Below, piece by piece: positions 43,438 to 52,277 of a stretch of 64,000 bases of DNA. The DNA is taken from positions 62,001 through 126,000 of the forward strand of contig JAEVYU010000073.1 of the NCBI GenBank assembly GCA_023392595.1. The letters are read 5' to 3'. The notes beneath the pieces are model-generated. The model searched no databases and was not told the DNA's origin. It worked only from the letters and a program-made list of their open reading frames with translations. The position numbers and the translations under genes were made by a program. Numbering within the stretch: the first letter of the stretch is position 1; every line of letters starts with the position of its first letter. The DNA comes from Bacillota bacterium (lineage in GTDB: Bacteria; Bacillota; UBA4882; UBA8346).

Positions 43438-44253
43438 TCATCCTTCAATGGGCATTCGAATTTCAGTGAGCAATTTTTTGGGACTCCGCGGAAAAATTAT
43501 TCCCGGGCCTTTTAGGTAGATCTCCAGACAGGGGAGATGCATCTTCAAATGATGCAAATTGATATAATCGATCATCGCCTTATACGATTCTCCCAAAGCT
43601 TCATAAGCTCCCCGGTGAATCGCAGCAAGAACCTCTCCGCCTTTGAGAACCTTGTTTTCTATCCCGGGGACATTCAGTTGTCTCTTTACAGGCAACCCTG
43701 CTTCAATATCGGCATCCTCTTCTTTGTATCCTTCATCATAATAAAGCGCCATTGGCGGACCCGCTACATACCTTCCGTAATGTTTATATAATTCTCCAAG
43801 GTATTTTCCAATATCATTGTATTTTCCTTTGTATCTTACCGAAGCAATCAATGTGTCAGGAACTTTTTTGGTAATGAGCTGTGGAGTAGGACTCGTATTA
43901 TTGACCTCTCCGTTTTCTTTAAGTTGCTGAATATAAAAGGCCAATTTATCCCGAATCACCCGGCTTTTTTCAATGTTCTCACAAATCTCTCGATATCGCT
44001 CGATCAAGTGAGTTAAAAGCTCCGCGTCATCCTGATATGAATCTAAGATGAATTGAATCTCCCGCAAAGGAAACCCGAGTTCTTTTAATTCTTGAATAAT
44101 CTTCGCCTTCTCTAAGGCATTCTCGGAATAATACCTATAGCCGGACTCCGGATCGACAAAACTCGGTTCCAACAAACCGTTTTCGTGATAAAACCGGAGT
44201 GTTGTAACACTGAGCCTGGCTATTTTTGAAAAGTCACCGATTTGATACTCCAT
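43438..44253 (-). CDS. MerR family regulator with GyrI-like effector domain
   Basis: A 271-residue BmrR-type regulator. The N-terminal MerR helix-turn-helix (residues 1-70, YQIGDFSKIARLSVTTLRFY) is followed by a coiled-coil dimer helix (75-115) and a GyrI-like small-molecule-binding domain (125-270). Such proteins twist promoters with a 19-bp spacer. One lies at the head of this two-gene operon (44893-44923), so autoregulation with the upstream membrane protein is likely. The ligand is probably a hydrophobic cation or drug, by family. Confidence 0.9.
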   Translation of the reverse strand: MEYQIGDFSKIARLSVTTLRFYHENGLLEPSFVDPESGYRYYSENALEKAKIIQELKELGFPLREIQFILDSYQDDAELLTHLIERYREICENIEKSRVIRDKLAFYIQQLKENGEVNNTSPTPQLITKKVPDTLIASVRYKGKYNDIGKYLGELYKHYGRYVAGPPMALYYDEGYKEEDADIEAGLPVKRQLNVPGIENKVLKGGEVLAAIHRGAYEALGESYKAMIDYINLHHLKMHLPCLEIYLKGPGIIFPRSPKKLLTEIRMPIEG

Positions 44254-44324
44254 CCGCTTCCACCCGCATCAGAATCAAGAATTATGCTATTTTTAGATCC
44301 CCATCCTAAAAAATGGATTCTGTT

Positions 44325-44858
44325 TCACTTTCTTTCAGGCGTCAGCCCGTATTTACCATGAAAATCGCCGGGATTTACACCCAATATTTTCGTTAGAGCA
44401 TTAGGATGAGTGTTAACATAGCTTTGTTGAAACCCAATGAACGGTGAAAAAAATAAAATTCCCAACAATAAACCAGTAAACGATATTTGATAATCCTTTA
44501 CTACGAAAAATGAAAAAACCGTCCACAAAACATTCAAGGTCATGACGATGTGGCTGATCTGGGCGACTAAATTAAATCCTTTCCATGGGAAAAGGAAGAG
44601 CCCCAGCCCCCCAAAGAAAAACATCGGCAAAATTGCCATATTCATCACCAATCTGTTTTGAGTGAAGAGATAAATCATAAATCCCACTAAAAAAACCAAA
44701 TTGGATGGTGCACAAGCATTAAAAACAAGCCACTCTACAGCTTTAACCTTGGCAATGACTAAAAAGTAATAAGTGCTGTTAAGGGTCACCAGCAAAAGCA
44801 TGATTGCCAGCCCCAGTGAAACCTTGTGGACTAAAACTGTTTGAAAGAGACTATCCAT
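44325..44858 (-). CDS. Membrane protein of unknown function, operonic with a MerR regulator
   Basis: A 177-residue protein with about five hydrophobic segments (15-35, 45-66, 72-92, 100-122, 125-145) and no catalytic motif I recognise. The C-terminal tail NPGDFHGKYGL is polar. It is the first gene after the 19-bp-spacer promoter, followed by the MerR gene 71 bp on, which suggests a role in handling the compound the regulator senses. The ATG follows GGAGG. Confidence 0.75.
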   Translation of the reverse strand: MDSLFQTVLVHKVSLGLAIMLLLVTLNSTYYFLVIAKVKAVEWLVFNACAPSNLVFLVGFMIYLFTQNRLVMNMAILPMFFFGGLGLFLFPWKGFNLVAQISHIVMTLNVLWTVFSFFVVKDYQISFTGLLLGILFFSPFIGFQQSYVNTHPNALTKILGVNPGDFHGKYGLTPERK

Positions 44859-44892
44859 ATTGATTCCTCCATTGAATTATTTTTCTCTTTCT

Positions 44893-44923
44893 ATGATAAA
44901 GTCTCTAGTACGTGGAGAGTCAA
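44893..44923 (-). promoter_or_regulatory. MerR-type promoter with 19-bp spacer
   Basis: Minus strand TTGACT, 19 bp, TATCAT, with CTCTCCACGTACTAGAGA as a partial dyad in the spacer. This is the typical MerR-activated promoter layout, and the operon it drives encodes a MerR protein. Confidence 0.78.
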
Positions 44924-44929
44924 CAGGTT

Positions 44930-45245
44930 TTAAATAAAGTCCGCAAACATTCCGGCCCCGCAGTCATGGGTGGCGCTGCCGCTGATTCCGATGATAAATT
45001 TTTGACAACCCCTTTGGAGCGCCGATAGGATCATTGGTCGGTTCCACAAGTTGTAGCTTTCAAAGGATCCCGCTCTGATAAGAATCCGGGGCAAATAATT
45101 TTCATGGAACACCCTTCCCTGTCCGGATTAAAAAGCCGACTCCTATTTTTTTCTACACCATGTTTCATTATCCTTGGAAAGCTTGCAACTTTTCCATGAT
45201 ATCGTTTTTGCAAAAACGATTCTTATTCCCCTGGAGAGGACCAAA
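44930..45245 (-). pseudogene. Glycerate kinase relic
   Basis: On the minus strand ERDPLKATTCGTDQ ends in a stop, and one frame over ALQRGCQKFIIGISGSATHD follows. Together these match the glycerate kinase segment NPLKATTYGT..ALDKGCKKFIIGIGGSATND. Further upstream RIVFAKTISWKSC may be a trace of the N-terminal KIVIAPDSFKG. Both the frame break and the missing middle and C-terminal parts show that the gene is dead. The match is from memory of the family. Confidence 0.65.
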
Positions 45246-45419
45246 AAGGCTCTCGAAAAGACCGCCATAAAATATAAAAAAAGGGACTGATGCAAAATAT
45301 ATTTAAGTAAAAGAAATATACAATGATTGCTCCGGAAAATATGTGCCCATAGATTGTATATCACTATTCATAAATCTTCTTTTGCAACAGCCCGTTTTTC
45401 AAAAATCTATACTATTTAG
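45246..45419. other. Non-coding gap after pyrG
   Basis: Together with the glycerate kinase relic this makes about 490 bp without a working gene. It is almost filled by the MITE-like element at 45283-45393. Confidence 0.5.
45283..45393. mobile_element. MITE-like element near the glycerate kinase relic
   Basis: Ends GGGACTGATGCAAAAT and CTTTTGCAACAGCCC form imperfect inverted repeats, with inner arms ATATACAAT and ATTGTATAT. The layout and the AAGAAATA-TACAAT stretch are like the element at 30925-31045. It contains no frame. It lies just after pyrG. Confidence 0.65.
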
Positions 45420-47039
45420 TTATTTTCCTGCATTGGCCTTGTTATATTTCAATGCCGCTCCGACAAAACCTTTGAACAGCGGTTGCGGCCGGTGGGGCCG
45501 GGATTTAAATTCCGGGTGATACTGGGTAGCCACAAACCAGGGATGGCTTGGAAGCTCAACGATTTCAACCAAATGGCGATCCGGGAGGATACCGGTTATT
45601 TTGAGTCCGGCCTGTTCCATTTTAGCCAAAAATTGATTGTTCACTTCATAACGGTGGCGGTGCCGCTCATAAATAAGCTCTTGCTGGTAAGCCTGATAAG
45701 CCAAAGATTCTCCCGGGGCAATTTTTACCGGATCCAAACCGAGCCGCATGGTCCCGCCCATATCGGCGATTTCTTTTTGTTCCGGCAGTAAGTCGATAAC
45801 CGGATAAGGTGAAGCCGGATCAAACTCCGAGGAATTGGCGCTCTTCATTCCACAGACATTCCGGGAGAACTCAATCACTGCACATTGCATTCCCAGACAG
45901 ATGCCGAGATAGGGTATATTTTGTTCCCGCGCCATCTTGATGGCGGCGATTTTCCCTTCAATACCCCTGTTGCCGAAGCCGCCCGGCACTAAAATGCCGT
46001 CAACCTGGCCAATTACCTTTTCTGGGCCGTCTTTCTCAATGGTCTCCGAGTTAACCCACTTGATATTAATTTGCGTTTCATGGGCGATACCGGCATGCCG
46101 CAGCGCTTCCGCCACACTTAAATAAGCATCCGGCAGCGAAACATACTTGCCGACAATCGCAATGGTCACTTTATATTTAGGAGATTTAATCTTGGCGACG
46201 ATTTCCCGCCAGACTTTTAAATCCCGTTCATTGCATTGCAAATGCAACCGCTTGATGACAATATCATCAAGCCCCGCCTGTTCCAACAAAAGCGGAACTT
46301 CATAAATGGTTTTGGCATCCAGATTGGGGATAACCGCATCTTTGCTGATATCACAAAATAAGGCGATCTTGGCTTTCAACTCATTGGAAAGCGGCTTTTC
46401 GGAACGGCAAACAATAACATCCGGTTGAATGCCGATGCTCCGCAACTCTTTCACGCTATGCTGGGTCGGTTTGGTTTTTAATTCCGATGCGGCTCCGATA
46501 TAAGGCATCAGTGTCACATGAATGTACATCACGTCATCGCGGCCGATTTCGCTTTTGAATTGGCGAATCGCTTCTAAAAAAGGCAGGCTTTCAATATCCC
46601 CGACCGTGCCCCCCACTTCAACAATAACCACATCGGCCTGGCTTTCTTTAGCCACCCGCTGAATGCGTTCTTTGATCTCATTGGTCACATGGGGGATGAC
46701 TTGAACAGTGCCTCCCAAAAAATCGCCCCGCCGTTCCTTGGTAATGATGGACCAATAAATTTTTCCGGTGGTTACATTATTGCTCTTACTCAGGTTCTCA
46801 TCGATAAAGCGCTCGTAATGGCCTAAATCCAAATCGGTCTCTGCGCCGTCATCGGTAACAAACACTTCCCCATGCTGATAAGGGCTCATAGTGCCGGGAT
46901 CAACATTAATATAAGGATCGAGTTTTAAAACTGAAACACTAACTCCCCTACTCTTGAGCAAACACCCTAACGATGCAGCGGTTATCCCTTTACCGAGCGA
47001 TGAAACTACGCCACCGGTGATAAAAATATATTTAGCCAT
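45420..47039 (-). CDS. pyrG: CTP synthase
   Basis: A 539-residue enzyme with an N-terminal synthetase domain (GGVVSSLGKG, residues 8-17) and a C-terminal class I glutamine amidotransferase domain (GICLGMQC with the nucleophile Cys near 380, later His and Glu in QYHPEFKS). It makes CTP from UTP, ATP and glutamine. The ATG follows AGGAGG. It is the last gene of an argS-yesL-pyrG operon. I do not see the GGGC slippage leader that controls pyrG in Bacillus. Confidence 0.97.
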   Translation of the reverse strand: MAKYIFITGGVVSSLGKGITAASLGCLLKSRGVSVSVLKLDPYINVDPGTMSPYQHGEVFVTDDGAETDLDLGHYERFIDENLSKSNNVTTGKIYWSIITKERRGDFLGGTVQVIPHVTNEIKERIQRVAKESQADVVIVEVGGTVGDIESLPFLEAIRQFKSEIGRDDVMYIHVTLMPYIGAASELKTKPTQHSVKELRSIGIQPDVIVCRSEKPLSNELKAKIALFCDISKDAVIPNLDAKTIYEVPLLLEQAGLDDIVIKRLHLQCNERDLKVWREIVAKIKSPKYKVTIAIVGKYVSLPDAYLSVAEALRHAGIAHETQINIKWVNSETIEKDGPEKVIGQVDGILVPGGFGNRGIEGKIAAIKMAREQNIPYLGICLGMQCAVIEFSRNVCGMKSANSSEFDPASPYPVIDLLPEQKEIADMGGTMRLGLDPVKIAPGESLAYQAYQQELIYERHRHRYEVNNQFLAKMEQAGLKITGILPDRHLVEIVELPSHPWFVATQYHPEFKSRPHRPQPLFKGFVGAALKYNKANAGK

Positions 47040-47075
47040 TGGTAGAAACCTCCTGCCGGGTACGGCAACTTAATT

Positions 47076-47810
47076 TTATTCGTCATATTTTTGATAAATG
47101 GGCTCAAATCCGTAATCCATGACATAAATTGCGAGAGCCCCGTAAACTAACAACAATGGGAATACTAAACCGATACTAATTACAAACATGAGCCCCATAA
47201 AAAGGCTAAAGGCCAGTGTTAAACTCATATTATCCATCGTTAATAAAAACGATTTTTTAATCACTTTTTTCAAAGTATTATCCAGATATATCAGGGGATG
47301 AAAATAAAAAGACGTTAAAGAGAATAAAAATAACATATAGGCCGACAGGACGCCCGCAATAATCAACAACAAATTGGAATTTCTAAATGCAATCACGATA
47401 TTGAGCAGCATGATTACAATAAGAAAAGAATATATCCAGTGAACAGCGGCAGAACGCCAATAGCTTTTTTTGAAAATCTCCAGGAACTTTTTAAAATTGA
47501 CATAATCCCCTTTGCGAACTTGATATATGCCATACAAAGCTGTCGTAATCGGCCCGGTTAACAGTCCGTTCCAGAAGGCAATGAATATCGAACCCAGCAG
47601 AAAAAAGGCGAAACGATCTCCGCCGGCCGATAATCCATGGGCTGTCGCCAAACCGCCCCAAAGCCCGTACAATGTAAACAAAATCGGCAAAAAACTCATG
47701 CACCAGGTTAAACTGATTAAAAACGAAAGCCCCATTGAGCTGTAAATTTCAATAAACGTTTTTTTCAAAGTATTACCCACGGTTGCAAAAAACGGTAACT
47801 TTTTCATCAT
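47076..47810 (-). CDS. DUF624 (YesL-like) membrane protein
   Basis: A 244-residue protein with six hydrophobic segments and the family pattern TLYGLWGGLATAHGL near residue 45 and GPITTALYGIYQVRKGDY near 86. YesL-like proteins often sit with sugar transporters, but here it lies between argS and pyrG, 26 and 36 bp away. Its function is not known. Confidence 0.8.
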   Translation of the reverse strand: MMKKLPFFATVGNTLKKTFIEIYSSMGLSFLISLTWCMSFLPILFTLYGLWGGLATAHGLSAGGDRFAFFLLGSIFIAFWNGLLTGPITTALYGIYQVRKGDYVNFKKFLEIFKKSYWRSAAVHWIYSFLIVIMLLNIVIAFRNSNLLLIIAGVLSAYMLFLFSLTSFYFHPLIYLDNTLKKVIKKSFLLTMDNMSLTLAFSLFMGLMFVISIGLVFPLLLVYGALAIYVMDYGFEPIYQKYDE

Positions 47811-47836
47811 CCATCAACACCTCTTCTTCTCAATCC

Positions 47837-49516
47837 TTACATCTTTTCCGGCGCCGATACGCCCAGTAATGCCAAACCTCTTTGCAATACAAAACTTAAT
47901 CCCTTGGCCAGGGCCAACCGGGCCCGAGTCTGCTCCATGTCATCAGTGATAAAACGGCGCCGATTGTAATATGAATGAAACATGGTGGCCAGCTCTAATA
48001 AATAGCCCGTTAAGCGGTGGGGTTCCCGCTTGATGGCGGTTTCGCCGATTAAATCGGGGAAATGAGCCGCCTTTTCCACCAAAGACTTTTCTTCTTCATC
48101 CCAATATTGAAGAAGTTCCGGACCAAACACCAGATTTAACTGTTCCGGGCTCGCCTGTCTAAAAATACTGCAAATCCGGGCCAGCGCGTATTGAACGTAA
48201 AAAACCGGATTTTCATTACTTTGGGATTTGGCCAGCCCCATATCGAAGTCAAGATGGCTGTCGGGACTGCGCATTAAGAAAAACCAACGGGCCATATCAT
48301 TGCCGACTTCATCCAGCAAATCGTTCATGGTAATGAAATCCCCCCGCCGCTTGGACATTTTAAAAGGCTGACCATCTTTTAAAAGATTAATCTGCTGGGC
48401 GATTAACACTTCAAACTGAGCCGGATCATATCCCAGAGCCGCCAGGGCCGCTTTCATTCTTGGAATATAACCATGATGGTCCGGCCCCCAAATGTCAATC
48501 AATAAATTGAACCCGCGATTGAATTTATCGACATGATAGGCAATATCCGAAGTGAAGTAAGTGGTCCGCCCATCGGCGGTGGTTAATACCCGGTCTTTAT
48601 CGTCGCCGTAATCGGTCGTTTTCAGCCACAATGCCCCGTCTTGCTTAAAGGTCAATCCTTTTTCCTCAAGATCGTTCATGATTTGAGTAACTGCGCCCTG
48701 TTCATGGAGGCTGCGTTCGCTAAACCAACAATCATAATGGACCCCATAATTACCGAGATCCTCTTTTTGAGAAGCCAAAATCCGGGTATATCCCAAATCT
48801 TTAAAAATTTTGACCCGTTCCGGTTCGGAAAATTCCAGGTAAGAGTCGCCTTTTTCCGCAATAAACTCCCGGGCGATATCATAGATGTATTCACCGCGAT
48901 AACCATCTTCGGGAAACTCCACCTTCTGGCCAAGTAATTCCCGATAACGGGCATCAATGGAACGGCCCAGAGTCTCAACCTGAACGCCGTAGTCATTTAC
49001 ATAATATTCCCGCCATACCTTGGCGCCTGATGCTGACATCAAATTGCCCAAAGTGTCGCCGAGAGCGGCGGCTCTGGCGTTGACCACAACCATCGGACCG
49101 ACCGGATTGGCGCTGACAAATTCAAGTTGAACATTGACGCCGGTTAAGTCCGAATTATCCCCGTAATGCGCTTTTTCGACTATAATGGTCTCTAAGACCT
49201 CTGTCAACCAACTGTCATTCAAATAAAAATTGATAAATCCCGGACCGGCCACCTCGGATTTGGCAATATAGGGATTAGGCTGCATGGACTGAAGTATGAT
49301 TTGGGCCGTATCCCGGGGCGCCTTTTTAACGGTTTTCGCCAAAATTAAGGCCATATTCGAAGCAAAATTACCATGGCTCTTATCTTTGGGTACCTCCAGG
49401 ATTACCGGAGGAAGTTCGTCAAACGCCAGTTTTCCTTCCTCGCGGGCCCGGAAGGCTGCTTGTTCCAAAGCGTTTTTTAAGCTTTCTTTTACTTTTCGAG
49501 TAATAATCTTTTCCAT
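47837..49516 (-). CDS. argS: Arginyl-tRNA synthetase with unusual HIGH signature
   Basis: A 559-residue class I synthetase. An N-terminal Add-1 domain (1-110), the Rossmann core with KMSKRRGDF near 380, and the DALR anticodon-binding domain at the C-terminus are all present. The HIGH signature region, which normally reads NPTGPLHVGH, is NPVGPMVVVN (about 135-144), so both histidines are missing. The rest of the following helix (ARAAALGDTLGN) is conserved. This may mark a subfamily rather than loss of function, since no other argS is in view and the gene is in an operon with pyrG. Confidence 0.94.
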   Translation of the reverse strand: MEKIITRKVKESLKNALEQAAFRAREEGKLAFDELPPVILEVPKDKSHGNFASNMALILAKTVKKAPRDTAQIILQSMQPNPYIAKSEVAGPGFINFYLNDSWLTEVLETIIVEKAHYGDNSDLTGVNVQLEFVSANPVGPMVVVNARAAALGDTLGNLMSASGAKVWREYYVNDYGVQVETLGRSIDARYRELLGQKVEFPEDGYRGEYIYDIAREFIAEKGDSYLEFSEPERVKIFKDLGYTRILASQKEDLGNYGVHYDCWFSERSLHEQGAVTQIMNDLEEKGLTFKQDGALWLKTTDYGDDKDRVLTTADGRTTYFTSDIAYHVDKFNRGFNLLIDIWGPDHHGYIPRMKAALAALGYDPAQFEVLIAQQINLLKDGQPFKMSKRRGDFITMNDLLDEVGNDMARWFFLMRSPDSHLDFDMGLAKSQSNENPVFYVQYALARICSIFRQASPEQLNLVFGPELLQYWDEEEKSLVEKAAHFPDLIGETAIKREPHRLTGYLLELATMFHSYYNRRRFITDDMEQTRARLALAKGLSFVLQRGLALLGVSAPEKM

Positions 49517-49562
49517 TCAAAACTCCTTCATTGACGCTAAAACAGATTTTCCATCAAGTCAT

Positions 49563-49590
49563 GAAGAAAGGCCACCGCGGTGACCTTTCG
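49563..49590 (-). terminator. Hairpin after the FmdB-type gene
   Basis: AAAGGTCACC and GGTGGCCTTT form a near-perfect palindrome right after the stop codon. The following sequence is only weakly T-rich, so termination is possible but not certain. Confidence 0.45.
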
Positions 49591-49932
49591 TTATGATGCT
49601 TTGCTTTCGCTTTTTGCTGCTGATGATGCCGTGCCCGTTGATTTGGAGTCGCCGGATTTAGAGTCGGAAGCCGGGGACATTGAAGTAGATCCGGCAGAGC
49701 TAGCAGAGCTCGCGGAGCTTGAGGCTTTATCCTTGGCCGCATTCCCTTTGTTGTCGCCGGACCGGTAGTCCGTGGTGTAAAATCCGGAACCTTTAAAAAT
49801 CACATTATTGTTTAGGCTGATCAACCGCCGGACAGCCCCGCCGCATTGCGGACATTCTGTCAGTACAGTGTTGATGCTATGAAATTGCTCAAATTTACCA
49901 CATTTTGAGCATTCGTATTCATATGTCGGCAT
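49591..49932 (-). CDS. FmdB-type zinc ribbon protein with Ser-rich tail
   Basis: A 113-residue protein. The N-terminal zinc ribbon (Cys8, Cys11, Cys28, Cys31 in MPTYEYECSKCG and CPQCGG) matches the FmdB regulatory family. From residue 60 on, a low-complexity Ser/Ala/Lys/Asp tail runs to the end. The family name comes from a methanogen formamidase operon; its role in bacteria is unclear. The ATG follows AGGAGGTG. Confidence 0.85.
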   Translation of the reverse strand: MPTYEYECSKCGKFEQFHSINTVLTECPQCGGAVRRLISLNNNVIFKGSGFYTTDYRSGDNKGNAAKDKASSSASSASSAGSTSMSPASDSKSGDSKSTGTASSAAKSESKAS

Positions 49933-50019
49933 GGCTGCACCTCCTTGATGAATATAAACAAGAATATCTTACGGGAAAGAAAGATAAATGTCAAGACAAG
50001 GTATGGGATCATTTTAAGG

Positions 50020-50289
50020 TTAGATTACCCAATTATCAGCCGTTGTCATACGGCAAAACAACCACAAACCCAATAAAAATAGAATTATCCAAAAAAGAAT
50101 TCGCCCTAAATAAGGGTTTTTCTCCTTGACCAGCAGCTGCAAACCAAACAGAATAATCAACGCCGGCCAATAATGCCGTGCCAATTCCAAATAAAATGTC
50201 CCGAAATTCTCCGGTAAAAGATTGCTGTTTTTTAACAATAACAACACACCCAATAAAATACAAAATAAGGCGATGACGATTTTATTCAT
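50020..50289 (-). CDS. Small membrane protein, LiaI/LiaF-like transmembrane region
   Basis: An 89-residue protein with three hydrophobic segments (4-22, 38-55, 62-80) and the family pattern RHYWPALIILFGLQLL. Domains like this occur in LiaI/DUF5668 proteins of envelope stress systems. It overlaps the stop of the radical SAM gene by 4 bases, with its ribosome-binding site inside that gene. The function is unknown. Confidence 0.75.
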   Translation of the reverse strand: MNKIVIALFCILLGVLLLLKNSNLLPENFGTFYLELARHYWPALIILFGLQLLVKEKNPYLGRILFWIILFLLGLWLFCRMTTADNWVI

Positions 50290-52043
50290 TCCTCAAACTC
50301 CTCCCTGGTAATCGGATATACACTTACTTCAGAACCTCGATAAATAAACAAAAAGATCAGCGGATTCCACTGGGGATTTTCCAAAGGGGAGGCCGCCACT
50401 TCCTGCGGATTACAATCAAACTCTTCAAAAATCACCCGCCTTTGAATATCCCGGACCGCTAAATCATTCCACTCCGGGATATATTGTTGCCGGTGGTTTT
50501 GCTTTTGCCAAAACTTATATCCCTTTGGATGCAAATCCGGATTGGACCTTCCAGCCCAGGCCGGCAGCTCCACCATTCGCTCCGAACTAAGCAAATCGCA
50601 TTTCAACAGGTTTTGTAAAGCCCGGCCGTCTAAACCCGTTGAAATGTAAAACTGCAATAAATATTCGTATAAGTCTTTAACCTTATGAGAGGTTTCATCC
50701 AAACCCCGTTTTTTCCACCAGGCCGCAAAATCCTCAAACAGCTGAAAGGGGGTGGAAAATTGAGGAATTAAGTAATCAAAGCTCAACCGGAAACGCTCTG
50801 AATTGTAATACCGTTCCAATAAGTCTTCCATAACTTTCAATTTCAAAAGTTCTTCATAAGATATCCAGCGGCTGGCCATCACTTCGTAGGGGGGTTCACC
50901 GGCATACAAATATCCGTATTCCGCAGCCTTTTTACGCAATCCGGAACCATGGAGAAGTTTTAAAAAACCGAGCTGCAACCGGTTGGGCTTCAACAGCAGA
51001 TTATCATTGAACGTTTTAGCAAAGCTCCGGCAGTCTTCTCCCGGCAACCCGGCGATGAGGTCCAGATGCACAAAAACATTGGTCGTTTCCCGAAGCCTGC
51101 GCACATTTTGCCCCAGCCTGGGGAAATTCATCCTCCGTTCAATCAGGGAAAGGGTTTCCGGATTGGTACTTTGAACTCCGATCTCAAACTGGAAAAAGCC
51201 CAAGGGCGCCTTTGCCAAGATTTCCAATGATTCCGCATCCAGCAAATCACCGACGATTTCAAAATGGAAATTGGTCTCGCAGGGGTATTGCCGACGCGCT
51301 TCCAATAAAAAGTTCCAGATTTCCTTGGCCCAGGACGGATTACAGTTAAAAGAGCGGTCTACGAATTTGACCTGCGCGATATCGGCCCTCATGAAAGTCA
51401 ATAATTCCGCTTTCACTCTCTCCAAGGGGAAATACCGCACCCCGCGTTCGTTGGCGGAAAGACAATATTGGCAGGAGAAAGGGCATCCGCGGGTGGTTTC
51501 ATAATAAACCAGCTTTTTACGGAAAGGCGCCAAATCCTCCGGATATGGGAAAGGTATCACGCCCAGGTCTGTGATATCTTCCCGTATACGGTTTTGAATA
51601 ATCCGGCTTCCCTTTCGGAATACCAGACCGTCAATGGAACCCCAATCACCCTTTCCGGAAGAAAGTTCATCCAGCCATTCTTTGAATGTTAACTCGCCCT
51701 CACCCGCGATGATAAAATCAACCGCCGGACATTCTTCCATAATATCCCGGGGATCCGCCGAAACCTCACTGCCGCCCAAAAGGATTACCGTCCCGGGTGA
51801 TAAAGCTTTCAGCCTTTGGCAAAGAATCCGGGTAGGCCCGATATTCCAAATGTTACAGGAAAATGCTACCACATCGGCGCGTTCGGAAAATATCTCTCCG
51901 CAAACCCAAGATAAGTCCTGATTGATGTTGAATTCCCTAAAATAAAGTCCGGGATGGTCATGACGGCTAAATTGGAATAAATACCACAAGGCTAAGGAAG
52001 TATGGACAAATTTGGCATTCAAAGTCGTGAGCAAAATTTTCAT
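50286..52043 (-). CDS. B12-binding radical SAM protein, DUF4080 family
   Basis: About 585 residues: an N-terminal cobalamin-binding domain (1-140, LLGGSEVSAD), a radical SAM domain with TTRGCPFSCQYCLS (CxxxCxxC near 190-197), and a C-terminal DUF4080 domain. The frame reaches 52082, but MKILLTTLNAKFVHTSLAL at 52043 is the family start; neither start has a strong ribosome-binding site. Class B radical SAM enzymes of this type often act as methyltransferases, but no substrate is known for DUF4080. Confidence 0.87.
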   Translation of the reverse strand: MKILLTTLNAKFVHTSLALWYLFQFSRHDHPGLYFREFNINQDLSWVCGEIFSERADVVAFSCNIWNIGPTRILCQRLKALSPGTVILLGGSEVSADPRDIMEECPAVDFIIAGEGELTFKEWLDELSSGKGDWGSIDGLVFRKGSRIIQNRIREDITDLGVIPFPYPEDLAPFRKKLVYYETTRGCPFSCQYCLSANERGVRYFPLERVKAELLTFMRADIAQVKFVDRSFNCNPSWAKEIWNFLLEARRQYPCETNFHFEIVGDLLDAESLEILAKAPLGFFQFEIGVQSTNPETLSLIERRMNFPRLGQNVRRLRETTNVFVHLDLIAGLPGEDCRSFAKTFNDNLLLKPNRLQLGFLKLLHGSGLRKKAAEYGYLYAGEPPYEVMASRWISYEELLKLKVMEDLLERYYNSERFRLSFDYLIPQFSTPFQLFEDFAAWWKKRGLDETSHKVKDLYEYLLQFYISTGLDGRALQNLLKCDLLSSERMVELPAWAGRSNPDLHPKGYKFWQKQNHRQQYIPEWNDLAVRDIQRRVIFEEFDCNPQEVAASPLENPQWNPLIFLFIYRGSEVSVYPITREEFEE

Positions 52044-52127
52044 GATGTTATTATTTACCGTTATTCCCCAAAATCCTGCCATAATTTCATTTCAACTTCG
52101 TAGAGTCAGTTGATAATTCTAAAAAGA

Positions 52128-52193
52128 ATAATAAGCCACAGAGACAAAATTCTCAGAGGGAAGTTTTTTTCACTCTATGGCCTGTGGCATATA
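52128..52193. repeat. CACAGAG repeat, diverged copy C
   Basis: GCCACAGAGACAAAATTCTC and a later CTCTATGGCCTGTGGC resemble copies A and B, with inverted arms GCCACAG and CTGTGGC. It lies in the promoter gap between divergent genes. Confidence 0.5.
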
Positions 52194-52277
52194 AAGAGTT
52201 TTTACCTAATATTAAATTCCCGATAACAGGGTTTGCCTCCAAATTGTCGAAGTCCAAGCGGAATCGAGGTGCTTTTG

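Noticed and set aside
45143..45364. 73-codon minus-strand frame near pyrG
   Set aside because: It spans the MITE-like element and the glycerate kinase relic; no ribosome-binding site.
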